Source: Coleophora flavipennella (lineage: Eukaryota > Arthropoda > Insecta > Lepidoptera > Coleophoridae). Taken from it: 64,000 bases of DNA. Position 1 is the stretch's first letter. Each line of letters opens with the position of its first letter. A program made the position numbers and the translations under genes. Below the pieces are notes generated by a model that searched no databases, was not told where the DNA came from, and saw nothing but the letters and a program-made list of their open reading frames with translations. The stretch spans positions 5,516,372-5,580,371 of the forward strand of contig OX369286.1 in assembly GCA_947284805.1 (NCBI GenBank). Reading direction: 5' to 3'. Shown here one piece after another: positions 30,352 through 39,870 of this stretch.

Positions 30352-30806
30352 TATGCTTAGCGTTCGTGGACTATGGGAAAGCCTTTGATTCGGTCGAAAC
30401 TTGGGCTGTGTTACAGTCTCTCCAGCGGTGCCAAATTTACTATCGATATATCGAGGTGTTGAAGTATTTGTCTGAAAATGCCAACATGTCGGTTCACCTC
30501 TGGGATTAGAACTCGGAACCTATCCGGCTGCAGCGAGGGGTGAGACAGGGAGACGTCATATCTCCGAAACTGTTCACCGCCGGCCTGGAAGATGTTTTTA
30601 AGCCTTTGGACTGGGGTGGACTCGGCATCAATATCATCGGCGAGTACATCACCCACCTTCGATTCGCTGATGATATCGTGGTCATTGCTGAGACTAAGGC
30701 ACAATGTTTGATGGTTTCTGTAGAGCCTCTCAACAAGTAGGTCTTAGAATGAACATGGACAAGACGAAAACTATTTCAAACGTCCGTGTCGCACCTACTG
30801 AAGTTA
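30352..30806 (+). pseudogene. RTE-like reverse transcriptase, middle fragment
   Basis: Plus strand reads LAFVDYGKAFDSVETWAVLQ (palm motif A region with D), then after a stop RLQRGVRQGDVISPKLFTAG (the R-Q-G-D-V-x-S-P motif B) and HLRFADDIVVIAET (catalytic F-A-D-D, motif C), later GLRMNMDKTKT. Both ends are truncated, with stops near 30508 and 30740. It is the part missing from the 3'-end copies elsewhere in the window. Confidence 0.85.
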
Positions 30807-30809
30807 GTT

Positions 30810-31240
30810 CTAGTTTTAACTTTTTTATGACTATATTCAATTCAAATTATTGGAATACTATATAAAGCTATCACTATGGATAATATATAATATACTTAAA
30901 GTAATAAAAAATCGATTTAATAGAATACAATTTTAAAAATTCTACCACTTTTCATGTAAAAAACATACTTTTGACCCTGTTTTTGGCATTTATCACGAAA
31001 TTTCTCGATAACAAAATAAATAATGTTGAATGAAACCAAAAATAATCGGTGACTTTAAGACCTTTTATTTTAATTAAACATTTTTTTTAAACTTATTTGT
31101 TAATATAGAAAAGTAATAAAAACATGTATAAATCGAGAATTGGGCGTTCGGTTTGAACGTAACAGCCGCGTTGAAGCCCGCATTGATTTTAACTTAAAAT
31201 GAATAGACTTACGTTCGATATTATTTTAACACATATCAAC
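30810..31240. other. Unassigned A+T-rich stretch
   Basis: No gene or family recognised. Confidence 0.35.
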
Positions 31241-31241
31241 C

Positions 31242-31560
31242 TTTTTTTTTATTCACCATTGGTAAGCCCTGGGCATCATCTCACCTGATGGTGAGTGACG
31301 ATGATGCCGAAGATGAAAGCGGGCTTACCTAGATTCCCCAACGCAATGGAGAACTGGCTATCTTATCTTCAAGACGGAACACATAAATGTTGTTAACACT
31401 AATGTTTGGCGGCAATCAGATGGTGGTAGCTAGCCAGGCGGGCTTAGAAAATGCCCTACCACCAACCAAACCGAATCTTACAAGATGATCCCACCGGTAA
31501 TCGAACCCGCGACATCCTGGTGTGAAGCGAATTGACTAGCCATTACGCCACGGAGACGGC
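31242..31560 (-). mobile_element. SINE B, full length
   Basis: Minus-strand head CCGTCTCCGTGGCGTAATGG, B box GCGGGTTCGATTACC, body AAGCCCGCCTGGCTAGCTAC, GCCAGTTCTCCATTGCGTTG, tail CACCATCAGGTGAGATGATG, and the rc of the A-rich end at the left. The best family B reference copy here. Confidence 0.85.
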
Positions 31561-31603
31561 CTGCTCGGATTGTGGCAACTCAAAAACTTTTAAAACACGT
31601 ACA

Positions 31604-31919
31604 TCTAATATATAAAATTCTCGTGTCACAGTTTTCGTTCCCTTACTCCTCCGAAATGGCTTGACCGATTCTCATGAAATTTTGTGAGCATATTGAGTAG
31701 GTCTGAGAATCGGCCAACATCATTTTTTTTTTCAGGGTAGGGTAGGGTCGGGTAGTGTAGTTGTAGGGTAGTGTAGTGTAGGGTAGGGTAGGGTAGTGTA
31801 GTGTATGTAGGGTAGGGTAGTGTAGGTTAGGGTAGTGGAGGGTAGGGTAGTGTAGTGTAGGGTAGGGTAGGGCAATGTAATGTAATGTAAGGCGGTACGT
31901 AGTTCGCCGGGACAGCTAG
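31604..31919 (+). mobile_element. Helitron with GGGTA/GTGTA minisatellite
   Basis: Begins TCTAATATATAAAATTCTCG after A and ends TTCGCCGGGACAGCTAG before T. The stem GGCG...CGCC (31891-31908) lies just before CTAG. 316 bp. The array at 31733-31890 fills the second half. Confidence 0.85.
31733..31890 (+). repeat. GGGTA / GTGTA five-base minisatellite
   Basis: Mixed five-base units GGGTA, GTGTA and a few GTAGT. The minus-strand open frame over it is only the repeat translated (LHYTTLP). Confidence 0.9.
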
Positions 31920-31920
31920 T

Positions 31921-32350
31921 AGATTTATATTCCTGTAGATATACCCACATTTTACTCAGTTCTTTCAAACCAAGATTCTCCACCAAAATGCCTTCAGGTA
32001 AAAGCCGCAATACAAGGGAATTCTATTAACATTAGCATCTAATATTCATAAGACAGAGGATTCCATTAGGCGGTTCTTGCTGCCCCGGCGGAGATAATCC
32101 GTCTTCGAGGATAATTTGCGATTCCTTCGCATGGTTTTATGTTTGCACTTTGGAGTTTTCAATTCTGAAGAATTGGAATTTATGAAGAATCTTATACAAA
32201 TACTAGAATAAGCAGTAGCTATTCAAGTTGGTTTAGATCAAGTTTATGTCTCAATCGCGAAAACATGCTGAAGTTCCCATCTCCCATACAAACGTAACGT
32301 TAAAATAAACTGTTCCATTTTCTGAAAATATCCCGATAACAACTTGGTTA
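31921..32350. other. Unassigned stretch
   Basis: No gene or family recognised. Confidence 0.35.
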
Positions 32351-32352
32351 TA

Positions 32353-32631
32353 TAGGGTGTAACAAAATTGGTGTAGGTCCCATTAATTTGTTTTACTCGT
32401 CACACTGAACAACTTTCTCCAAGGAACCTACAGTCAATTCTCAAAAAAAAATACTACCTCCAAAAATAGGAACCTCCATACTAAAATGCACAAAATCGAT
32501 CGATCAGCTGATCGATTTGTATGAAGAGTAAAAAAAATTTTTTACATTTTCAGCAAAGTCGTAGAACAAAAGTGGTTAAGTATATTAGTAAGCCCCAGTT
32601 AACGGGACCTACACCAATTTGGTTACACCTG
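32353..32631. mobile_element. CAGGGTGTAAC TIR family, complete copy
   Basis: TAGGGTGTAACAAAATTGGT at the left and CCAATTTGGTTACACCTG at the right, inverted over about 28 bases (including GTAGGTCC / GGACCTAC-like GGGACCTACA). Interior CGATCAGCTGATCGATTTGT. TATA-type bases on both sides fit a TA-type target. Confidence 0.8.
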
Positions 32632-32982
32632 TATAAACCGAGGTATTATCTAAGCTTGATTACAAAGGCTTTATCTATCTTTTCACATTCATCAAAATTA
32701 TAATTAAACCCGATTAAACTATCATAAAAACATCAAACACTTTTCTCTATGACTTGCTTCTTTTTTCGCGTCGGCGCAAGTCATCTGACATTTATGGTGA
32801 TGTTATTAAGTTTCATTTCATTCAAGATAGTGCTCATTATTTTCATGGAAGTCGATTTTAGGGTTAAAATTCCCGAAATTACATTTGAATTGTTACATAA
32901 ACGGGACACTTACTGTCTCGAAATCATTTGAAACAATTGAATTTTGGGGTTTTTTTTTTTAAATAACAGTTCCTAAAGTAAA

Positions 32983-33052
32983 GTTCTCGAATGGCGACCG
33001 CGCACCGTAAAACGTAGCGTAGGCAGGCCTTCCACTCGGTGGATCGATGACC
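32983..33052 (+). mobile_element. RTE-like LINE coding fragment
   Basis: TAAAGTTCTCGAATGGCGAC, CGCACCGTAAAACGTAGCGT, GGCAGGCCTTCCACTCGGTG: codes KVLEWRPRTVKRSVGRPSTR. Both ends cut. Confidence 0.75.
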
Positions 33053-33247
33053 TAAAAAGAATCTCGATAATTACAGACAAGTTACCTTAATACCCATTTT
33101 TTCAAAAATTTATATAAAAGTTATGTACGCAAGGCTTATCTCGTTTTTTGAAAGACATGATCTGGTTACAGAGCAAAAAGGTTTCAAAAATAATAAAAAC
33201 AATTTTTGAAAACAAACCGGGTAAGGTTTGGTAAGAGGGCAATTTCA

Positions 33248-33485
33248 TCCTTATAAATTATAAATGTGAAAGTTTGTATGTTTAGATGGATGTTTGTTAC
33301 TCTTTAACGCAAAAACTACTGAATGTATCTAGATGAAATTTGGAAGGTAGATAGATTAGGACCTGAATTAACATATAGGCTACTATTTTCAAGCTTGCAA
33401 GCCGCTTTCGACTCGCGCACTGTGCACTCTCTAAGACAGTCATGGAAACGTTGTCCACGCGGGTGAAGCCGCGGGAAAACGCTAG
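33248..33485 (+). mobile_element. Short Helitron, complete (238 bp)
   Basis: TCCTTATAAATTATAAATGT at the start after A, GAAGCCGCGGGAAAACGCTAG region at the end (last bases GGGAAAACGCTAG) before T. Stem CGCGGGTGAAGCCGCG. Good reference for the group. No (GTCT) tract. Confidence 0.9.
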
Positions 33486-33623
33486 TGATTAAAGTTTCAC
33501 AATTTATTAATGACGCTGTCATGATCCCAAACTATAATCCCTATCTACGACTAGCGAAAGTGGACTTATATTAATTATCAGATATTAATGAGGTTCGCTG
33601 AAAATAAAACTAACATACCTACT

Positions 33624-33919
33624 CATCATCATCATTGTCGTATCAGCTGAAAGAGGTCCACAGCTGGACAAAAGCATCCCCCAAATATTTCCACAACGAC
33701 TGGTCCTGCGATGCCCGCATCTAGTGGCTTCCCGCAACCTTCACATGGTCGTTGGTTCTGTGATACCGCGCCCACTACCGCGATCTGTGAGCTATGTCGG
33801 TTACCGTGGTTCTCCTACTGATCTCCTCATTACTGATTCAATCGCGTTGAGAAACTTCGAGCATAGTAGCTTGCTCCATCGCCCATTGGTGACATTGAGC
33901 CTTCTTATGAGGCCCATAG
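33624..33919 (-). pseudogene. RTE-like LINE 3' end and C-terminal coding
   Basis: The rc includes MGLIRRLNVTNGRWSKLLC-like text and RIEEIRRRTTVTDIAHRS, then an internal deletion joins it to the last codons and the ATGATGAT tail (33624-33640 in rc). An R1 element abuts exactly at 33920. Confidence 0.75.
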
Positions 33920-34113
33920 CACACCCTGGACACTTCATACAACGGGCTAGAAATGATATTTCAAAAAACAAACAAAATGGCGGCGAAATCCTATACGTTC
34001 GACTAACATACTGTAACCAATCTAAATCAATCTGGGTGACGAGAGGGTAAGTGGCAATCTAGAGAGTGCCAGGGAGTGTCCATACTGTATATTAGTACTA
34101 ATATATATACTTT
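33920..34113 (+). mobile_element. Repeat family R1, copy 3
   Basis: CACACCCTGGACACTTCATA to TACTTTG; about 12 bases (GGAATGACGGAA region) are deleted. Confidence 0.75.
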
Positions 34114-34232
34114 GCCCTAAGCGAGATAGTGTTCGTTCCATATGTTATCAATGACAACACAACTACTCTCCACAAAAGATTTTAAAGATGTACTATATTA
34201 ATAGTTTACCTACGGAGATACAGGTACACATA

Positions 34233-34995
34233 CAGGGTGTAAAAAAATAGGCAACATGCAATATTTTTATTTTTCGCTTTTTTTGCTTGCATTTTAAAGA
34301 ACTCCATGCCGAATAAACCAGGAGTATATAAAAAAAATAAAAAAAACTTGTTTTTTTAATTTTAAATGCGGTTTTAAAGTAACCGTTTAAATTTGCGCGC
34401 GCAAACGGACGTATAGTTCCGATGACGTCACTCCTGTCTGTCACTCAGACCAAAGATAATATAATACATTGTAATTGTAATGTATTATATTCTCTTTGGT
34501 CTGAGTGACAGACAGGAGTGACGACCAAAGAGAATATAATACATTGTAATTGTAATGTATTATATTCTCTTTGGTCTGAGTGACAGACAGGAGTGACGTC
34601 ATCGGAACTATACGTCCGTTTGCGCGCGCAAATTTGAACGGTTACTTTAAAACCGCATTTAAAATTAAAAAAACAAGTTTTTTTATTTTTTTTAATATAC
34701 ACCTGGTTTATTCTGCATGGAGTTCTTTAAAATGAAAGCAAAAATAAAAGTATTGCATGTTCCCTATTGGAGGTTCTACTTATCATACTGAACAACTTTC
34801 CTAAGGAATCGCTAGTCAATTCTCAAAAAAAAAGTGAACCCTCCATACAAAAATGCTAAAAATTGGTCGATCTGCTGATCGATTTTTATGAACAGTTTTT
34901 TTTGCGTTTTCAGAAAAGTCATAGAACAAAGGTTGTTCAGTATGATGAGTAGAACCCTCAGTTAACGGGACCTACACCAATTTTGTTACACCCTG
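34233..34995. mobile_element. CAGGGTGTAAC TIR element holding a long palindrome
   Basis: Left end CAGGGTGTAAAAAAAT, right end CACCAATTTTGTTACACCCT with G, TA-type flanks (TACAGGG / CCCTGTATAT). The right half (34769-34995) is an ordinary member. The left part of the element is replaced by the palindrome at 34246-34768. Confidence 0.75.
34246..34768. repeat. Long near-perfect palindrome (foldback)
   Basis: Arms of roughly 240 bases: left AATAGGCAACATGCAATATT, right AGTATTGCATGTTCCCTATT. The arms include TGCGCGCGCAAACGGACGTA and CGATGACGTCACTCCTGTCT. The centre holds two side-by-side hairpins, each with AATACATTGTAATTGTAATG and a stem of CTTTGGTCTGAGTGACAG. Two short frames encoded by the arms are mirror copies and not genes. 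Confidence 0.9.
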
Positions 34996-35211
34996 TATAT
35001 TTTGTCGTTTTGCGGACAGAAAACGAATATAGATCCCAGAATAATAAACTCATCCGACTATATACCGAATATCGTTCAAAGCTTTGGGCCTTTTCGCGTT
35101 GCCCTTTTTGGGAAACTTTTGATTACACGCTCATCAAAAATCCTGTGAGGCCTAATGTCAAAGAGAAGGACCGAAGTGGACACGAGTCGAGTGTAGGCAT
35201 CTAAAGATATA

Positions 35212-35640
35212 CAGGGTGTAAAAAACTTGGTGTAGGACCCGTTAACTGGAGATTTTACTTATATTGAACAACTTTCCCCAAGGAACACATAGGCAGTTCG
35301 TAAAAAAAATCGGCGTTCCTTACAAAAATGCACAAAATTGATAAATCAAGAAACTCAAACAAGAAGAAACTCGAGGGTTGTGTGTGAAGTCGACCAACCC
35401 GCACTGGGCCCGCGTGGTCGACTAAGGCCCGATCACCCTAATTCAGGGTAGGCTCGATCCCCTCGGTTGGAACTTTTATTAGCTGATATGATGATGATAT
35501 TATCAGCTGACATACAAAATATAAAATATGAAGAGTTCAATTTTTTTTTGCGATTTCAGTAAAGTTGATGAACAAAAGGTTTTCAGTATGATGAGTAGAA
35601 GCCACAGTAATAGGACCTACACCAATTTTGTTACATCCTG
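35212..35640. mobile_element. CAGGGTGTAAC TIR element split by a SINE
   Basis: CAGGGTGTAAAAAACTTGGT at the left, CACCAATTTTGTTACATCCT with G at the right, TATA on both sides (35208-35211, 35641-35644). Its middle is interrupted by a 5'-truncated SINE A at 35360-35503. Confidence 0.8.
35360..35503 (+). mobile_element. SINE A, 5'-truncated
   Basis: GAAGAAACTCGAGGGTTGTG, GGCCCGCGTGGTCGACTAAG, tail AGCTGATATGATGATGAT. Lacks the tRNA-like head. Confidence 0.8.
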
Positions 35641-35687
35641 TATATGCATAAATAAAACAATTTATTTGGATCGAATTCTATCAAAAT

Positions 35688-35805
35688 ACGTCCACTGCTG
35701 GATAAAGGCCTTCCTCACGGATTTCAACAACGACCGCATCCAGCGGCTTTCCGCGCCCTACACCAGGTTTTCAGTCCGCGGGAGGCCATCCTTCGCTACG
35801 TCTTT
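35688..35805 (-). mobile_element. RTE-like LINE 3' fragment
   Basis: CGTCCACTGCTGGATAAAGG, CATCCAGCGGCTTTCCGCGC, GCGGGAGGCCATCCTTCGCT. Both the tail and upstream part are cut. Confidence 0.7.
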
Positions 35806-35814
35806 ATGATTTAA

Positions 35815-36060
35815 AAAAAAAATGAGTACGTTTGGCTGCACCTCACCTGATTATAAGTGCCAGTGCAGAAAAGGATTTAACACGCAAGCTCAAATAGTGC
35901 CTATTCACTCTCGACTTGAACATTCCTAAATTATACGAATCGCGGAATACAGACGCCGGCGTTCGCATAATGAACGAAGAAGCATAACGCTTCGTGCGTA
36001 AAGGTGGAACATTAACGACAAAGGGATGGAATCGCCCTCCACGCCTGGTCGTCCGATGAT
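35815..36060 (-). mobile_element. SINE C, longest copy
   Basis: GTTTGGCTGCACCTCACCTG, ACGCAAGCTCAAATAGTGCC, TTCCTAAATTATACGAATCG and then GCATAACGCTTCGTGCGTAA, GGTCGTCCGATGATGAAATG. No clear B box, so a tRNA origin is not shown. Family C has three copies here. Confidence 0.5.
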
Positions 36061-36103
36061 GAAATGGAGAAGGGGGAAAGAACGTTACATAAATCACAAT
36101 AAA

Positions 36104-36332
36104 AAACTAAAACCCGACTACTGGAAAGTACGATCACAAGTTTTTTCCGTCTGAAATCACAGCCTTCATTTAGCCGTGGTCGCAAGCCTTAATGATAGGT
36201 ACTTGTGATAAAAAAAATTGATTACGATAGGGCTTGTGACTACGGTTATTACCCAAAATGAAGGGAAAAATCAAGGCTAGATACGATTTCAGGTGGGAAA
36301 CTTTTGTTTTCATACCTTTCCGTAGTCGGGTT
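36104..36332. mobile_element. MITE with AACCCGACTAC ends
   Basis: Left AACCCGACTACTGGAAAG, right TACCTTTCCGTAGTCGGGTT; inner parts GTCTGAAATCACAGCC / GATACGATTTCAGGTGGG also pair. About 229 bp. It lies against the Helitron that starts at 36334. Confidence 0.75.
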
Positions 36333-36333
36333 A

Positions 36334-36681
36334 TCCTCACTAATATTAGAGGTTTGTTTATTTGTTTGTTTGTTACCTTTTCACGCTTCTACACCTCAAC
36401 CAATCTTGACAAAATTTGGCATGTAGGTAGCCTGTGTCATGGGGAAGGACATAGGCAAATTTTTATCCCGGCAAAGTAGCATAATCCGATGCAGTTCCTG
36501 AGGGAAGTAAAAAAAATCAATTTTTTTGGTTAATGTCTTTTACATCGCAACGGAACAATGGATTGTTGATTTTTTACACAGAGATGGTTGAGGAGGAAGG
36601 GAACGACATAATTTACCAATCACCCTTAAAGACAGTCATAAAAACGATATACACGCGGGCGAAGCCGCGGGAAAAAGCTAG
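36334..36681 (+). mobile_element. Short Helitron, complete (348 bp)
   Basis: TCCTCACTAATATTAGAGGT after A; ends CGCGGGAAAAAGCTAG before T. Stem CGCGGGCGAAGCCGCG. Contains TTTGTTTGTTTG and GGCATGTAGGTAGCCTGTGT. This is the intact plus-strand form of the outer host at 761-3627. Confidence 0.9.
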
Positions 36682-36684
36682 TAT

Positions 36685-37134
36685 ATATTTTTGAGTAGCT
36701 TGATTGTAGCGCGCGAATATTAAGCCGTCTAATAATATTATTTGCGATAGCATTTGCTAAAAAACTAAAAACATTTGCATATGAATAAAAAAACATATAA
36801 TTATATATATATAGAGTAGAGTCGATTTCCTTGAGGGTACAAAATCAGTCGTAACTCTGAAAGGGACTCGGCAACAGTGGTAGCCCCCATAGAGACTTTT
36901 GTTCAGGACGTTAAAATCTATATTATATCAAAATCTCAGAATATTTAACTGAAACCACATTTTCCATACTTTTGGTACGGAGTTCTTTAAAAAAAAACAA
37001 CATGGCAGAATTTATAGGTGTGAATTACATAACCCTAATTTTTTTTTGATATTCATATCCTGTTTGGTATCAAAATAAAAGACCTTTATTTTGATACCAA
37101 GTTGTTTTTTTTAAATGCTATGTATCTTATGACT
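36685..37134. other. Unassigned A+T-rich stretch
   Basis: No gene seen. A small inverted pair TTTGGTATCAAAATAAAAG / CTTTATTTTGATACCAAG lies at 37055-37102. Confidence 0.4.
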
Positions 37135-37143
37135 CGCGGAGTC

Positions 37144-37222
37144 GCTGTTTCCTCGTGGTCATACTAGTTTGTCATACCAGTATGACCACCAGGACATGTA
37201 TGTCCTCGTGGTCATACTATAC
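37144..37222 (+). repeat. Left terminal inverted repeat of the MULE
   Basis: Matches the rc of 39069-39146 with one or two differences. Within it GTCCTCGTGGTCATACTA occurs after an inverted version (TAGTATGACC-like), so each end can fold on itself. Confidence 0.85.
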
Positions 37223-37357
37223 TAATTTCTGTTTACATATATACTTTTTCATAAATAGAGTGTATAAACTAATTGAATTGACAATATAAAATGACTGTCA
37301 TAGTGTCATTTCATTTTCAATTTGTCATGTGCGTCTCACAGTAAAAGTAATTAAAAA

Positions 37358-37516
37358 ATGGAGGAAGAATTGGTTTTCATCAGCAGAAAAAAGGGAACCG
37401 TCTTGTTGTTCAATGGACGCCAGCATTAGAAACAGCGTTCTTACAGCAATGGGAACTCAATTTGGAATTGCAGTCTTGTTAGAAAGGATAAGTGCCGGGG
37501 ATCTGTTACTATTGTG
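37358..37516 (+). pseudogene. FLYWCH-type zinc finger exon of the MULE
   Basis: From ATG: MEEELVFISRKKGTVLLFNG, RQH, a TAG stop, KQRSYSNGNSIWNCSLVRKD, KCRGSVTIV. The spacing F...L-x-F-x-G...Y...W-x-C-x-x...K-C-x-G-x-x fits the FLYWCH DNA-binding domain that often heads insect MULE transposases. The stop lies in the middle of the domain. GTAAGT at 37517-37522 is a fitting 5' splice site. The domain would bind the transposon ends. Confidence 0.65.
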
Positions 37517-37522
37517 GTAAGT

Positions 37523-38223
37523 TGTGCAAAAAGTGTGATTTTGAATAACTTTACAAAATAGAGTAATCGGGTCACATTACTCATCAATTAATTGGTACTC
37601 AAAATGCAAAACATACGAGTGCATACGCCAGTAATATATATGTCATTGCGAGTGCATCAGGATGGCGGGTGTACTTCTTGGAATCGATTGGTTTTTTCTA
37701 GGACTGATGTGAGGGCCTGAGGGGTGTAGTTTCAAAACCCATTATAATGAGTTTTGATACATTTTCTCATTCCTCTGTAATTGCACGTGTCGTGTACAAA
37801 AATACAATAATATACCGCATACCAAAATAGCCCGCCATACAAAAATTACAGAATTTCATAGTTTTTCCATACCGCCCTCGTCAAAGGTAAAAAAGAAAAG
37901 TGTTGGGTGAGTGCCGGTGACTATGAAAAAAATTCCCAGATCTTCGAAACCAGTTTCTCATCAGGAAGTGACCTTACTGCCCGCCAAAACTAAGAGCTGG
38001 AGCCATACGTTTTGTCAGCACCAAATCAAAATGACGAAAAAAACAAAATGGCGGCCATGCAAACCACCCTTTTTCCTACAACTGACTACCAAACCGCGAG
38101 GTTGGAGGCCGAGCTTCACGTAGGGCGAAGCCTGGAGGTCTAATTTAATCGTTTTTGTGAAAAATTAAAAGTCCTTTAGGTGAGTAAATATCAAAGTCGA
38201 AGTTCTGAACATTTCGAATACTT
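37523..38223. other. Inner MULE region, unassigned
   Basis: Follows the FLYWCH exon as intron or later insertion. A frame at 37911-38123 is basic with AAAATGGCGGCC text but shows no transposase motif. The DDE catalytic part of a MULE is not visible. Confidence 0.4.
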
Positions 38224-38701
38224 ACATCATCATACCAGCCGAAGGACGTCCACTGCTGGACATAGGCCTCTCCCAAGGATTTCCACGACGACCGGTTCTG
38301 CGCTGCCCGCAACCAGCGGCTTCCCGCGACCTTCACCAGGTCATCGGTCCACCGAGTGGGAGGCCTGCCTGCAGTACGTTTTCCGGTGCGCGGTCGCCAC
38401 TCGAGAACCTTACTGCCCCAACGGCCATCCGTTCTACAAGCAATGTACCCCGCCCACTGCCACTTAAGTTTAGCAATTCTAATAGCTATGTCGGTAACTT
38501 TGGTTTTCCTACGGATCTCCTCGTTTCTGATTCGATCACGCAGAGAAACTCCGAGCATAGCACGTTCCATTGCCCTTTGGGTGACCTTGAGCCATCTTAT
38601 GAGCCCAATAGTAAGCGACCATGTCTCAGTTCGGTATGTCATCACTGGCATCACACACTGGTCGAAGACCTTGGTCTTAAAACACTGTGGTATTTGGGAC
38701 G
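38224..38701 (-). pseudogene. RTE-like LINE C-terminus and 3' end, best copy
   Basis: A continuous minus frame reads SQIPQCFKTKVFDQCVMPVM, TYRTETWSLTIGLIRWLKVT, QRAMERAMLGVSLRDRIRNE, EIRRKTKVTDIAIRIAKLKW, later EWRPRTGKRTAGRPPTRWTD and AYVQQWTSFG, with the ATGATG tail at its 3' end (rc of 38224-38230). This domain follows the reverse transcriptase in the RTE-like group. 5'-truncated; the frame over this part is intact, so this is one of the younger copies. It splits the MULE gene. Confidence 0.85.
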
Positions 38702-38961
38702 TGAACGTATTTACTTATAACTTTACCAATAACGTGGTAGAATCATGGCACTCTCAGCTTAATAAAGAGATAAAAAAGCGATCTCCGGTCTCTTTTTTGC
38801 GTTTACTTAACGTTTTAAGTGAAAAAGAAGAAGATATAAGCACAGAAGCAACGCGAAGACGCCAGGAGTTTATTAATCGCGATGATTTCATTATGAAGTG
38901 TCAAATGGAGCTAACGCACGGAGACATTAGTGTTGGTTTTTTCTTAGAAAAATTAAGGTAA
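38702..38961 (+). pseudogene. MULE transposase C-terminal fragment
   Basis: Reads VNVFTYNFTNNVVESWHSQL, NKEIKKRSPVSFLRLLNVLS, EKEEDISTEATRRRQEFINR, ..., GFFLEKLR and stop at 38959-38961. T-N-N-x-V-E-S-W-H-x-x-L-N is the usual C-terminal hallmark of insect MULE transposases. The frame itself is intact, but everything between the FLYWCH exon and this point is lost or displaced. Confidence 0.7.
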
Positions 38962-39068
38962 CCGTTGTTACTGTTTAAATTATAAATTTAATGTCACCCG
39001 TTGTTGTTACTATTTTAATAAATTCAGGTCTAGTTATTTCCTAGTTCTTTAAAATGCTTATGTCGAAG

Positions 39069-39146
39069 TGTAGTATGACCACGAGGACATACATGTCCTG
39101 GTGGTCATACTAGTATGACAAACTAGTATGACCACGAGGAAACAGC
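39069..39146 (-). repeat. Right terminal inverted repeat of the MULE
   Basis: Inverted partner of 37144-37222. Confidence 0.85.
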
Positions 39147-39282
39147 CCGCGGAGTGGCACTAATCCGAACACAACACATTTGTCAAGAACGGTTAAGTGG
39201 TTTAGGAAAGACGAGGGAACAGATGAACAAACATACACAGACTGTCAAAAACACAACACTTCTTTTTCGTAGTCGAGTAAAA

Positions 39283-39450
39283 AGCGGGCTTACCAAGATT
39301 TCCCAACGCAATGGGGAACTGGCTATCTTGTCTTCAAAATAAGATGGTTGTAGCTAGCCAGGCGGGCGTAGAAAATGCCCTTCCAAAAACCAAACCGACT
39401 ATTACAATGTCAGACTCCGCCGGAAATCGAACCCACGACCTCCTGATGTG
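39283..39450 (-). mobile_element. SINE B, internal deletion
   Basis: AAGCGGGCTTACCAAGATTT, GGGAACTGGCTATCTTGTCT, AGCCAGGCGGGCGTAGAAAA, TCGAACCCACGACCTCC (B box rc). The GTTAACACTGATG segment is missing. Confidence 0.75.
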
Positions 39451-39544
39451 AAGTTAATAAAACCTGCATCAAATGAATGGTTTGCTGAAAAGAATACGAA
39501 ATAAATAAAATCCTTCTGGAATAAAATCCTTCTGGAATAAAAGC

Positions 39545-39766
39545 TACTTCCTGTCCGGGAGGTGGCGGTTCCAATCCTGCCTCGTACTAATGTAATTTTC
39601 GAATTTATATTTCATATGTCCGTTTTCCCGACGCTTTTATGGTGAAGGAAAGCATCGTGAGGAAACCTGCACACGCCTGCGAAGAAACTCGAAGGTTATG
39701 TATGAAGTTGACTAACCCACACTGGGCCCGCGTATGATCGGTGGGGACGTGTATGAGCTGATATGA
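39545..39766 (+). mobile_element. SINE A, 5'-truncated (inverted duplicate of 17165-17432)
   Basis: Starts inside the head at CTTCCTGTCCGGGAGG. Shares with its partner the body change GCCCGCGTATGATCGGTGGG and the junction into the 104-base spacer. Confidence 0.8.
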
Positions 39767-39870
39767 AAATCTTTTAGGTTTTTCGATATTTTTTTGTAGT
39801 CTAGTTTTAATTTTTAATTTCCCTAATTAAATTGAGTTGGTTGTTTGTTATGGAATACTTTCATTAATAA

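Larger units (their letters stand above)
37143..39147 (+). mobile_element. Mutator-like (MULE) DNA transposon, 2.0 kb, broken
   Basis: Terminal inverted repeats of about 78 bases: left from GCTGTTTCCTCGTGGTCATA (37144), right to TATGACCACGAGGAAACAGC (39146), almost identical. The flanks carry CGCGGAGT at 37135-37142 and 39148-39155 (9 bases with one mismatch), close to the 9-bp duplication of MULEs. Inside are a FLYWCH exon and a transposase C-terminus on the same strand. An RTE-like LINE (38224-38701) sits inside, and the middle of the transposase is not found, so it is dead. Confidence 0.8.

Noticed and set aside
31732..32010. 92-codon open frame on the minus strand (LHYTTLPSTT)
   Set aside because: Translation of the GGGTA/GTGTA minisatellite and Helitron end.
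32749..32931. 60-codon ATG frame with a hydrophobic segment, possible small secreted protein
   Set aside because: Short, A+T-rich, no supporting features; hydrophobic codons are expected from T-rich DNA.
34445..34702. 85-codon frame with an exact internal repeat (VTPVCHSDQREYN twice)
   Set aside because: Mirror sequence of the palindrome arms and doubled hairpin, not a protein.
37911..38123. 70-codon basic frame inside the MULE
   Set aside because: No transposase motif and not in phase with either recognised MULE exon.
38356..38961. 201-codon plus-strand frame
   Set aside because: Its first half is antisense to the RTE-like LINE (38224-38701). Only the part after 38702 is real coding debris, of the MULE transposase.
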